Origin: Maridesulfovibrio zosterae DSM 11974
GTDB taxonomy: Bacteria; Desulfobacterota; Desulfovibrionia; Desulfovibrionales; Desulfovibrionaceae
Length of the DNA stretch: 64,000 nt
Direction of reading: 5' to 3'
Assembly (NCBI RefSeq): GCF_000425265.1
Contig: NZ_AUDC01000011.1
Location: 496,001-560,000 of the forward strand
Shown here: piece after piece, positions 25,684-33,912 of the stretch
How positions within the stretch are numbered: position 1 is the stretch's first letter
Layout: each line of letters starts with the position of its first letter
Position numbers and translations under genes: made by a program
The notes under the pieces: generated by a model
What the model saw: only the letters and a program-made list of their open reading frames with translations
Told to the model about the DNA's origin: nothing
Databases searched by the model: none

Positions 25684-27639
25684 ATGAGTAACAAGAAGTT
25701 GATGCTGGTTGACGATGAGGAAGGAATAAGACGCTTCCTAGGTCTCACCTTGATGGATCTTGGGTATACTGTTGAATCAGCTGAGAACGGAAAGGCTGCT
25801 CTCGAACTTCTTGTGTCATTTCAACCGGACATAATTCTTACTGATATAAAAATGCCGCGTATGGACGGAATTGATCTGCTCAAAGCCGTCAAATCAGACT
25901 ATTCTCACATTGAAGTCATCATGCTCACCGGCCACGGAGACCTTGACCTGGCCATTGAATCCCTTAAATTCGAAGCCGCAGATTTTATTACTAAGCCAGT
26001 CAATGATGAAGTTCTCGAAATTTCTCTTAAAAGGGTCATAGAAAAAATCGAGATGAAAGACCAGATTAGAGAATACACCGAGAATCTTGAAAAGCTGGTT
26101 GAAGAAAAAACTCAGAGGATTGTTGAACTTGAACGCCAGAATGCAGCTTGTCAGGTTGTTGAAGGTTTAAGCTCTGCCTTAGCCAGTGCAGCTGATGAAG
26201 TTGAGACCGGAAGTGGTCTCTTTAATGAATTGCCATGTCTTGTATCGATCCACACCAGATATCTCGAGATTGTAGCCACCAACAAACTTCTTAAAGAACG
26301 CCTCGGTGATGTTGTGGGCATGAACAGTTTTGATATATACTCTGACCGTAACTCCGCAGGTAATGCATGTCCTGTGCAGCAGACTTTTGCTACAGGTAAA
26401 GGTCAGCGTAGCAAAGAGACGTTCATAGGCAAAGATGGAGAAGAAATCCCTGTTACTGTTTATACTGCCCCACTGCCAAACAAAAACGGCGACATTGAGC
26501 TTGTTCTGGACATTTCAGTGGACATGACAGAGCTTAAGCGACTTAATGATGAGCTACTCGAAACACAGTATAAATTTCAACGCCTGTTTGATGAAGCTCC
26601 CTGCTATATTTCTGTTCAGAACAATGACTACTCTATTTCTGAAGTAAACCGCCGTTTCAAAGAAGACTTTGATGAACCTCTTGGGCTGTCATGCTACTCT
26701 GCGTACAAACACAGGGATACACCTTGTGAAGAGTGTCCGGTGCAACGCTCTTTCAAAGATGGTGAAGCACACCAGATGGAAACAGTAGTCACAACAAAGA
26801 CTGGAGAGCAAAAAAATATGCTGGTCTGGTCTGCGCCTATTCGCAATGCTTATGGCGAAATCAAGCAGGTCATGGAAATGTCTACTGATATCACAGAAAT
26901 ACGCCGCCTGCAGGATCATCTCACGTCTCTTGGTTTTATGCTCGGCTCCATGTCACACGGAGTTAAGGGAATGCTCACAGCGTTGGATGGAGGTATTTAC
27001 CGCCTTGAGTCAGGTCTTAGAAAACAAGATAATGAACGGGTGGAAGAAGCCAGTAAGGTTTTAAAAGATGTTGTCGGCCGAGTAAAAAAGATGGTCTTGG
27101 ATATACTTTATTACGCCAAATCACGTGAAATTGAAGTAGAAGAAGTACGTGCAGGGCATTTTCTAAATGATACTGCAGCCCTCTTAGTCCCAAAAGCTGC
27201 TGCAACAAATGTTAACTACACAATAGATATTCCAGAAGAATTAGGGACCATTGAAATAGACTCCAGCTCCATGTCAGCAGCACTGGTTAATTTCCTGGAA
27301 AATGCTGTAGATGCCTGTGAAATGTCTATTCCTGACAAAGAACACCAGATCAAAATCTCAGCTCATGACGATGGCAACAAGGTTATTATTACCATCAGCG
27401 ATAATGGATCAGGAATGGACCAGGAAACTAGAGAAAAAATATTCACTCTCTTTTTTTCCTCTAAAGGAAAACGTGGAACTGGAATAGGTCTTTTCATATC
27501 CAACCAGACAATAGAACAACATGGTGGAAAAATTAACGTTCAATCTGAAGTTGGGCATGGCACAACTTTTACCATTACCCTGCCGCGTAAAGCCAATCCT
27601 GCAAAGCTGCAGTCCATTGATCCATGCCATAGGCAATAA
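25684..27639 (+). CDS. Soluble receiver-PAS-PAS histidine kinase with cysteine motifs
   Basis: Cytoplasmic kinase of 651 residues with no membrane segment. Order: receiver (1-120, VDDEEG and Asp in ILTDIKMPRMDG), coiled coil (130-165), PAS 1 (about 185-290), PAS 2 (about 300-410), DHp with His425 in SMSHGVKGML, and an ATPase domain (NFLENAVDAC, DNGSGMD, GTGIGLF). Both PAS domains open with PC; PAS 2 carries C-x10-C-x2-C-P (CYSAYKHRDTPCEECP) and PAS 1 keeps only the last Cys. The same motif recurs in the kinase at 28346. I place the start at the ATG at 25684, after GGGGGAGCAGG. Likely a redox or metal sensor for the hmc region (inference). Confidence 0.87.
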   Translation: MSNKKLMLVDDEEGIRRFLGLTLMDLGYTVESAENGKAALELLVSFQPDIILTDIKMPRMDGIDLLKAVKSDYSHIEVIMLTGHGDLDLAIESLKFEAADFITKPVNDEVLEISLKRVIEKIEMKDQIREYTENLEKLVEEKTQRIVELERQNAACQVVEGLSSALASAADEVETGSGLFNELPCLVSIHTRYLEIVATNKLLKERLGDVVGMNSFDIYSDRNSAGNACPVQQTFATGKGQRSKETFIGKDGEEIPVTVYTAPLPNKNGDIELVLDISVDMTELKRLNDELLETQYKFQRLFDEAPCYISVQNNDYSISEVNRRFKEDFDEPLGLSCYSAYKHRDTPCEECPVQRSFKDGEAHQMETVVTTKTGEQKNMLVWSAPIRNAYGEIKQVMEMSTDITEIRRLQDHLTSLGFMLGSMSHGVKGMLTALDGGIYRLESGLRKQDNERVEEASKVLKDVVGRVKKMVLDILYYAKSREIEVEEVRAGHFLNDTAALLVPKAAATNVNYTIDIPEELGTIEIDSSSMSAALVNFLENAVDACEMSIPDKEHQIKISAHDDGNKVIITISDNGSGMDQETREKIFTLFFSSKGKRGTGIGLFISNQTIEQHGGKINVQSEVGHGTTFTITLPRKANPAKLQSIDPCHRQ

Positions 27640-27749
27640 TAGTCTTTTTAAGTAGGAAATTTGCTCGTTTTGATTAATTCCGAATTCTGATCTAAAGTCA
27701 TTATCAATTAAAACAATTACGTTAATCTCAAACAAACTGAGAAAACTCC

Positions 27750-28181
27750 ATGAAACTGACTACCAGATCCAGATACGGAACAAGACTGCTACTTGATATT
27801 GCCCTGCACTCCGCAAATGGTCCCGTCCCCAGTAAAGATTCAGCCCGTAGGGAAGAGATTTCTCTTAAGTACCTTGAAAAAATCCTTAAAATCCTTAAAG
27901 AATCCGGATATATTATAGGTAAGCGCGGCCCGAATGGCGGCAACATACTCACAATGGAACCTGACGAAATTTCTCTTGGCAGACTCACACAGGCATTAGA
28001 AGGAGATGAAACCGTACTTGACTGTGAAGGGGATGTTACGACTTGTCCTCGCGCTGCAGTATGTCTTCGCCGCTCTATTTGGGATGATGCCAACCGTGCA
28101 ATGTACAAAATGCTAGATTCATATACTTTGGCCGATCTGATCAAAGATGCAAGACTTTGTCCCATGGATAGAAAAGAATAA
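27750..28181 (+). CDS. rrf2: Rrf2-family transcriptional repressor
   Basis: Founding-type Rrf2 regulator; in D. vulgaris rrf2 lies in the hmc operon and represses it. The 143-residue protein has the N-terminal winged helix-turn-helix (MKLTTRSRYGTRLLLDIALH, then EEISLKYLEKILKILKESGY). Three cysteines at positions 92, 99 and 105 match the cluster-binding cysteines of IscR (92, 98, 104), so a 2Fe-2S sensor is likely. It differs from D. vulgaris by the stress-protein and kinase genes placed between hmcF and rrf2. The dyads upstream of hmcA are its probable targets (inference). Confidence 0.92.
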   Translation: MKLTTRSRYGTRLLLDIALHSANGPVPSKDSARREEISLKYLEKILKILKESGYIIGKRGPNGGNILTMEPDEISLGRLTQALEGDETVLDCEGDVTTCPRAAVCLRRSIWDDANRAMYKMLDSYTLADLIKDARLCPMDRKE

Positions 28182-28345
28182 TCACTATAGAAAGTCTACT
28201 CAGGCTTTCAAAGAATCTACGGTCCATATACTCCACACCATAAGCCTGAAAGTAAAGGTTACTTCCAAATGGTAAATGAGTCTGAATCTTCAAAATAACG
28301 TTTATAAAAAATCATATACCTTTTTTTCAGCCTTCGGAGGCAATC

Positions 28346-30616
28346 TTGCTCAAAAAAATCCGTCATAGTTTGATCATGAAAATGATCCTCAGCGGAGGTG
28401 TTGCACTATTGCTCAGTGTTATTCTGTGGACAAGTTTTAACATCATCTTCTTTAAAAAAAATGTTACAGAAAATGTTCTCTCTGATATTGCAATGCTGTC
28501 TGACACTGTGCTGCTCAGTCTGCATCATGCCATGATGCTGGATTCCAAAGATTTTATTCAAAATGATATAAACAACATCAGCAGGCAGGGTGATATAAAA
28601 TCTATAAGGGTCATTAATAAAAAAGGACGTATTATTTATTCAAATGACCCGAAAGAGATTAACAACATAATAGATATGCAAAGTCCTCCATGCTGGAAAT
28701 GTCATCAAACCACTCCTCCTCCAGACAAAATGAGCCTGCAGCAGCGTAGCAGAACCAAAACTATGAACGGAAAAAGGATTATGGGAATCATGACTCCTAT
28801 TCCGAACTCGGAAGGATGTTCCCCAGGGCCATGTCATGTCCATTCAAAAGACGAAAGACTGCTCGGACTGCTTGATCTTGAAATTTCAACAGAAAAAAAG
28901 AATGCCATTCTATACACATTCGAACGGGCTAATTTCGGAATTGCTCTTGTAGTTTTTTTTGCAACCTTTGCGGCATTATTTATTTATGCCTATAATTTCA
29001 TATTCAAGCCTATACGTAAGCTTATCAAAGCAACCAAAAATGTAGGTTCTGCAAAAGATTTTGTTGAAGTACAGCTTGATCAGACTGACGAGATCGGAAC
29101 CTTGTCAGATGCATTCAACATGATGGGCAGGCAAGTTCAGGAAAAACATAAGGCACTCATAGAGCAAAAGGAAGAGTACCGGGATCTTTTTGAGAATGTT
29201 CCTTGTCTGGTAAGTGTTGTTGACCTTAATTTCAGGGTAATCAGGCATAACAAAGCTTACGAAAAACATTTCGGCAAACCTCGTGGCAGACAATGCTACC
29301 AGATTAATAAGGACCGTAATACCAAGTGTACAGAGTGCCCTGTTGAAAGAACGTTCTTTGATCTGACTCCTCATATGAGTGAAGAATCAGGCCGATCTAA
29401 AACAGGTAAAAATATCCACTGGATTGTGTACACGTCACCAATCAAAGACCGTAACGGAAAGATTGTTGCCGCTATGGAAATGATGATTGACATCACTAGA
29501 AGAAAAGAACTGGAAGAGAGGCTTGCTGCTTCTGAACAACGATACCATGCCATTTTCAACTCTATTCCGGGGGCAGTATTTGTACTGGATGCCGACACTC
29601 TGAATATCCTCAACTGCAATGATCCTGTTGAAGAAATATACGGATATACATTTAAAGAAGTTGTCGGACATTCTTTTCTATTGTTCTTTAAAGAAGAAGA
29701 GCGCCCGGACTATGAACATCTTCTCAAAATTAAAGCAGAGATCGGGCCCTGTTCCCAGTTACAAAAATCCGGCAGCCCCATCTATGCAGTACTTCGAATC
29801 TCACCGGCTGAATTCAATGGCACAAAAACACTTATCGTCACCTGCAGTGATGTGACTCAGAAGCTCAAGGCAGAGCAACAACTTATTCAGGCCAGCAAAA
29901 TGAGTACCCTGGGAGAGATGGCATCAGGAGTAGCGCATGAACTTAATCAGCCGCTATCAATACTCAAAACTATCAGTAATCTCATGATGCGCAAAGTATC
30001 CCGCGAACAGTATATTGATCCTGAAATACTCACAGAAATGGCTGATGGTATAAATTCTCATGTCGATAGAGCCAGTAAAATAATTACCCATATGCGTGAA
30101 TTTGGACGCAAGTCAGATCTAAAAACGATGCCCGTTCAGATTAACGATGTGCTTAGGCGCGGTTTCGAATTTTTCAGCAGACAACTCAGGGTCCGCAACA
30201 TCACCGTTGAATGGGATTTAAACAGCCACGTACCTATCATTATGGCAGATTCCAATAGACTCGAGCAGGTAGTCATCAACCTGCTCATCAATGCTCGTGA
30301 CGCCATAGAAGAACACTGGTCAAATAAAGTTCCGCTGGCCGATGACAAGAAGATTTATATCTCAACAACATATACAGATGAAAATGTCATAATAGACATA
30401 TGTGACACAGGGCCTGGTATTCCTGAACAAATTAAGGGAAGACTATTTGAACCGTTCTTCACGACCAAGGATGTAGGAAAAGGGACAGGATTGGGACTGT
30501 CAATCTCATATGGGATTATTAAAGATTACAACGGAAATATCAGCGCATCTTCCAGAAAAGGACTTGGCGCATGTTTCACTATAACTTTTCCACGCGGAGA
30601 CTTGAACAAGCAGTAA
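28346..30616 (+). CDS. Membrane histidine kinase with periplasmic c-type heme motifs
   Basis: Sensor kinase of 756 residues. Membrane helix 1 about residues 12-36, a periplasmic domain of about 155 residues, helix 2 about 196-219, HAMP 220-272, PAS 1 (280-395), PAS 2 (402-510), DHp with His531 in GVAHELNQPL, and an ATPase domain. The periplasmic part holds CWKCH (116-120) and CSPGPCH (158-164), a CX2CH and a CX4CH heme-attachment motif. PAS 1 carries the C-x10-C-x2-C-P motif also seen in the kinase at 25684. It starts with TTG after GGAGG. It could sense electron load on periplasmic cytochromes next to the hmc operon (inference). No DNA-binding regulator gene follows. Confidence 0.88.
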   Translation: MLKKIRHSLIMKMILSGGVALLLSVILWTSFNIIFFKKNVTENVLSDIAMLSDTVLLSLHHAMMLDSKDFIQNDINNISRQGDIKSIRVINKKGRIIYSNDPKEINNIIDMQSPPCWKCHQTTPPPDKMSLQQRSRTKTMNGKRIMGIMTPIPNSEGCSPGPCHVHSKDERLLGLLDLEISTEKKNAILYTFERANFGIALVVFFATFAALFIYAYNFIFKPIRKLIKATKNVGSAKDFVEVQLDQTDEIGTLSDAFNMMGRQVQEKHKALIEQKEEYRDLFENVPCLVSVVDLNFRVIRHNKAYEKHFGKPRGRQCYQINKDRNTKCTECPVERTFFDLTPHMSEESGRSKTGKNIHWIVYTSPIKDRNGKIVAAMEMMIDITRRKELEERLAASEQRYHAIFNSIPGAVFVLDADTLNILNCNDPVEEIYGYTFKEVVGHSFLLFFKEEERPDYEHLLKIKAEIGPCSQLQKSGSPIYAVLRISPAEFNGTKTLIVTCSDVTQKLKAEQQLIQASKMSTLGEMASGVAHELNQPLSILKTISNLMMRKVSREQYIDPEILTEMADGINSHVDRASKIITHMREFGRKSDLKTMPVQINDVLRRGFEFFSRQLRVRNITVEWDLNSHVPIIMADSNRLEQVVINLLINARDAIEEHWSNKVPLADDKKIYISTTYTDENVIIDICDTGPGIPEQIKGRLFEPFFTTKDVGKGTGLGLSISYGIIKDYNGNISASSRKGLGACFTITFPRGDLNKQ

Positions 30617-30696
30617 ATCGAAGCAACGTGATACTAACTCATGATCAAACATAAACTCATATTGAACATACACTATACTCAACATAGGACTGCGAT

Positions 30697-31320
30697 ATGG
30701 ACATACTCAACTTTATCATAAACTTTATTTCTTCAATGGGGCTTGGTGAACAAATATCCATTGCTACAGGTCTCATATATATTGTTTTAAGCGTACGTCA
30801 GAATTCTCTTTGCTGGCCTTTTGGAATCATAAGTGTCGGAATATGGATGACAATTGTCTTTCAGGGCAAACTGTATTCTGATGCTTTTTTGCAATTTATA
30901 TATGTAGTATTAGGCTTTTATGGCTGGTATCAATGGCTTCGCGGAGGAACAGACAGCGAACCGCTGAAAGTTCAAAGATTGAGTGCTAAAATGGCACTTA
31001 AGTTAACCGGAATGGGATTGATTGCCTTCCTCCCTGCCGGATACGCAGCAGAACACTATCTTCACGCTTCCTATCCGTGGTGGGATGCTTTGACCACCGT
31101 TCTCTCACTGATTGCTCAATATCTACTTGCTAAAAAATATATTGAAAACTGGATTCTCTGGATTATAGCCGATGTAATGTATATCGGAATATATCACTTA
31201 AAAGGATGGACGGGCTACAGTGGATTGATGGCCGTATATACCATCATGGCTGTTATCGGTTATATGCAATGGCTGAAATCATATCAGGCAGAGAGAGTAA
31301 AATTGTGTCAACCCGTATAG
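30697..31320 (+). CDS. pnuC: PnuC-type nicotinamide riboside transporter
   Basis: Membrane importer of nicotinamide riboside (older name NMN transporter). The 207-residue protein has about seven hydrophobic spans and family motifs near the N-terminus and centre (QNSLCWPFGIISVGIW; FYGWYQWLRGG; YPWWDALTTVLSLIAQYLLA; WIIADVMYIGIY). Its last 16 bases overlap the kinase gene that follows, so uptake and phosphorylation of the vitamin are translated together. Confidence 0.92.
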   Translation: MDILNFIINFISSMGLGEQISIATGLIYIVLSVRQNSLCWPFGIISVGIWMTIVFQGKLYSDAFLQFIYVVLGFYGWYQWLRGGTDSEPLKVQRLSAKMALKLTGMGLIAFLPAGYAAEHYLHASYPWWDALTTVLSLIAQYLLAKKYIENWILWIIADVMYIGIYHLKGWTGYSGLMAVYTIMAVIGYMQWLKSYQAERVKLCQPV

Positions 31321-31838
31321 TCCTGATCGGTTCCGAATGTACTGGCAAAACGACACTAGCTGCAAAGCTGGCTGAACACTATAAGGTCAAATTTGTACCG
31401 GAATATCTGCGCGAATATTTTGAAATAAAACAAGGTAGTCTAAGTATCAGCGATGCCATTCCCATTGCATCAGCACAACTTGAGCTTGAAAATGAAGCAG
31501 AGAAAAGAGGTGATAACCCTATCATCTGTGATACTGATATCATCTCTTCAATAGTCTACACAAAATATTACTTCGGCAGCCGCCCTGATTGGTTTGAATC
31601 ACAACTGCTAAAACGCAGCAAAAGTATTTATCTGCTCTGTGATATTGACGTCAAATGGAGTGCAGATGGACAACGGGACATGCCTGAAAATCGTAATTAT
31701 ATGCAGAAAATGTTCATTAAAGAATTACAATTCAGAAAATATTCTTTTCACTCAATAACGGGCTCACTATCTGAGAGAATAAAAAAATCCACCATACTAA
31801 TTGATCTTGCATTAAGTAATAATGACAAAGCCAATTAG
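31305..31838 (+). CDS. Ribosylnicotinamide kinase (NadR C-terminal domain type)
   Basis: Phosphorylates imported nicotinamide riboside to NMN for NAD synthesis. The 177-residue protein begins STRIVLIGSECTGKTTLAAK, a Walker A P-loop typical of the kinase domain of NadR, and keeps ICDTDIISSIVYTKYYFG, the Walker B-like region. It lacks the repressor and adenylyltransferase domains of full NadR. I place the start at the GTG at 31305, inside the end of pnuC, because the P-loop must be near the N-terminus; the ribosome site is weak, consistent with coupling to pnuC. Confidence 0.85.
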   Translation: MSTRIVLIGSECTGKTTLAAKLAEHYKVKFVPEYLREYFEIKQGSLSISDAIPIASAQLELENEAEKRGDNPIICDTDIISSIVYTKYYFGSRPDWFESQLLKRSKSIYLLCDIDVKWSADGQRDMPENRNYMQKMFIKELQFRKYSFHSITGSLSERIKKSTILIDLALSNNDKAN

Positions 31839-31896
31839 CATGGGGAGTAAAATGTAGCAGTTTCTTACTGTATTAGTTAAACATACAGATAAAACT

Positions 31897-32691
31897 TTAG
31901 ATGAATATTTCAGGGACCTTACGTTCTTTGCAGTTATCGGCAAGCCACTTAGAAATTTCTATCATTCTGGGAACCTGTAATATTCTAGCACCTGAAGCAC
32001 AGACTTTTACGCAGGCACAGCAAAAAATACATTTTTCAGGATCAGTTTCAACTTGGGCGCTTACAGTAATTGCACCACTGGGACAAATGCGTTCACAGGA
32101 GCCGCATAAAAGACAACTGTCTGAAGAAACAGGAGCAGCAGACATCTTAGGCTGACGTTCTTTATAATTGGCATTTCCTGGAACACTTATAGTGCGGGGC
32201 TTACTGAACTCTCCCATAGCAAACTTATCTCTCAGACACTCACCAAATTCTCTAGCTTTATTCAGATCAACTGAGTCAGGTCTGTTTACCGCAATCGGAT
32301 ATTTATCAGTAGAGAAGGAATGTTCACCTATAAATGCTGCGGCTGCCACGGGTTTAAAGCCAGCTTCTATGGTCATATCGACTAATTCAAGAAGTGCGTC
32401 ATCATATTCTCTGTTTCCATATACAACTACAGGAACAACAGGTGTTCCAGAAGCTTTGAGTGCAGAAAATCTTTCCAACGCAACAACCGGAACCCGTCCA
32501 GAATATACAGGAACCCCGATTATCACCAGATCATCATCATTACAGCCATAACTTGCAGGCACCCTGTCAATACGACTTACATCAATAATCTCGACACTAT
32601 CTGCCTTAACTCCTTCAGCAATTGCACCCAGAACTTTTCTAGTTGTTCTGGTGGGTGAAAAACAAATAAGTTTCAATTTGGGACAAGACAT
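31897..32691 (-). CDS. Flavodoxin-ferredoxin fusion (EFR1 family)
   Basis: Electron-transfer protein of 264 residues. The N-terminal half is flavodoxin-like (CFSPTRTTRKVL for the FMN phosphate, IIGVPVYSGRVP, VVVYGNREYDDAL). The C-terminal half has two 4Fe-4S motifs, CLLCGSCERICPSGA and CIFCCACVKVCASGA. This is the EFR1 domain order. Cytoplasmic, no membrane segment. GGAG precedes the ATG. No neighbour suggests a specific partner; the gene converges with the ribosylnicotinamide kinase gene. Confidence 0.88.
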   Translation of the reverse strand: MSCPKLKLICFSPTRTTRKVLGAIAEGVKADSVEIIDVSRIDRVPASYGCNDDDLVIIGVPVYSGRVPVVALERFSALKASGTPVVPVVVYGNREYDDALLELVDMTIEAGFKPVAAAAFIGEHSFSTDKYPIAVNRPDSVDLNKAREFGECLRDKFAMGEFSKPRTISVPGNANYKERQPKMSAAPVSSDSCLLCGSCERICPSGAITVSAQVETDPEKCIFCCACVKVCASGARILQVPRMIEISKWLADNCKERKVPEIFI

Positions 32692-32800
32692 AAATTAACT
32701 CCAATACTATTTATATGGGCATCGTTAAAATGTTATTTCAAAATATATCAGAGAATTAAATACAACCATCAATTGTTTCTGTAAACACACTGAATTATTT

Positions 32801-32834
32801 AAAACCGGATATCATTAAATTGATATCCGGTTTT
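32801..32834 (-). terminator. Terminator of the transaldolase gene
   Basis: Perfect 14-bp stem AAAACCGGATATCA / TGATATCCGGTTTT, about 30 bases after the transaldolase stop. Confidence 0.85.
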
Positions 32835-32864
32835 AGATATGCTGCATATTTAGCGCACAAAAAC

Positions 32865-33509
32865 TTACTTGGTAAGCTTTTCCCAATCAACATTGAACTG
32901 CTCAAGTCCTTTGTCAGTAAGTGGGTGCTTGGCAAGTTCACATATTACTTTATACGGAATAGTTGCCACATCAGCTCCTATAAGAGCAGAATCCAGTACA
33001 TGCAGAGGATTGCGGATAGATGCAACCAAAATTTTGGTAGGAAAATCATAATTATCAAAAATTGTACGAATCTGCTTAATCAGTTCCATTCCATCATGAG
33101 AGATTCCGTCAAGCCGCCCAACAAATGGACTCACATATGTTGCTCCGGCTTTAGCTGCCAAAAGAGCCTGCAAGGGAGAAAAGACCAATGTAACATTGGT
33201 CTTCAGCCCTTTTTTATACAATACCTTTGTTGCCACTAACCCTTCAGAAGTCATCGGCACTTTGATCACAACATTTTCACCGAAGGCAGAAAGGGCCTCA
33301 GCCTCACGGATCATTTCATCTGCTGTCGCCCCCACGACTTCAAGGCTTACCGGCCCTTCAACTATTTTACATATTTCAGAGGCCTGTGCTTTCCAATCAC
33401 CTCCCTCGCGTGAAAGAAGAGTTGGATTAGTCGTAACTCCATCCATCACCCCCTGAGCCTGAGCTGCTTTTATTTCATCCACATTTGCTGTATCCAAAAA
33501 GAATTCCAT
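32865..33509 (-). CDS. tal: Transaldolase / fructose-6-phosphate aldolase family
   Basis: Small (214-residue) transaldolase of the TalC/Fsa type, acting on sugar phosphates of the non-oxidative pentose phosphate route. [13 protein letters not shown] at the start, [13 protein letters not shown] near 24, the Schiff-base Lys in VVIKVPMT near 84, and [11 protein letters not shown] near 130 are signature positions. Some relatives are true transaldolases and others fructose-6-phosphate aldolases; sequence reading alone does not decide. AAAGGAG precedes the ATG. Single-gene unit with its own terminator. Confidence 0.9.
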   Translation of the reverse strand: MEFFLDTANVDEIKAAQAQGVMDGVTTNPTLLSREGGDWKAQASEICKIVEGPVSLEVVGATADEMIREAEALSAFGENVVIKVPMTSEGLVATKVLYKKGLKTNVTLVFSPLQALLAAKAGATYVSPFVGRLDGISHDGMELIKQIRTIFDNYDFPTKILVASIRNPLHVLDSALIGADVATIPYKVICELAKHPLTDKGLEQFNVDWEKLTK

Positions 33510-33681
33510 ATATTTCTCCTTTTATATCTATAGCTTATTCTTTCATATAATAATTTTAATAGAAGCAAAAGAATTATCTCTATTTAGCTATTCAACTTAA
33601 ATATTCAATCCAGTTACTTAAGTAGCTGTATACAGATTGCCAAGTCAGCATAAATATTTCATCTATGTTCCTTACCTTAAG

Positions 33682-33710
33682 TTGACATTTAGCAATAGTC
33701 GACGTAAAGA
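33682..33710 (+). promoter_or_regulatory. Promoter of the trp leader-trpB unit
   Basis: TTGACA at 33682-33687, 17-base spacer, weak -10 TAAAGA at 33705-33710. The start would fall only a few bases before the leader-peptide ATG. Confidence 0.45.
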
Positions 33711-33720
33711 AATATCCATC

Positions 33721-33774
33721 ATGAACGTAACTTATTCCAATCTTGCACTTTATTCTTGGTGGTGGCGCAGCTAA
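33721..33774 (+). CDS. trpL: trp leader peptide
   Basis: A 17-codon reading frame with three consecutive Trp codons (TGG TGG TGG at 33757-33765) near its end, product MNVTYSNLALYSWWWRS. Its stop lies four bases before the antiterminator strand of an attenuator upstream of trpB. This is the classic layout for ribosome-mediated transcription attenuation: stalling at Trp codons when charged tRNA-Trp is scarce. The ribosome site is weak. Confidence 0.85.
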   Translation: MNVTYSNLALYSWWWRS

Positions 33775-33864
33775 TGCGTCGCGGTTGGTTACGTTTTAAA
33801 AGCGTATAGTAATAAACTAAATTTAATAGAAACCGCGACAGTGAAAACTGATCGCGGTTTTTTT
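33724..33864 (+). promoter_or_regulatory. Tryptophan attenuator
   Basis: Strand 1 AACGTAAC (33724-33731) pairs perfectly with GTTACGTT (33788-33795). The antiterminator strand GTCGCGGTT (33778-33786) pairs perfectly with AACCGCGAC (33831-33839). That last segment is also the 5' arm of the terminator AACCGCGACAGT...ACTG-A-TCGCGGTT followed by seven T residues (ends near 33864). Terminator and antiterminator are mutually exclusive. Confidence 0.88.
33831..33864 (+). terminator. Attenuator terminator upstream of trpB
   Basis: 12-bp stem with one bulged A, GAAA loop, and a seven-T tail, 49 bases before the trpB ATG. Confidence 0.88.
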
Positions 33865-33912
33865 ATTGCCCGCGGTTCACTGTCGTAAAAACAGACATTC
33901 AGGAGAGAGAAA

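Noticed and set aside
28182-28345. Terminator between rrf2 and the heme kinase
   Set aside because: TCAGGCTT/AAGCCTGA can pair but the arms are far apart and no T run follows directly.
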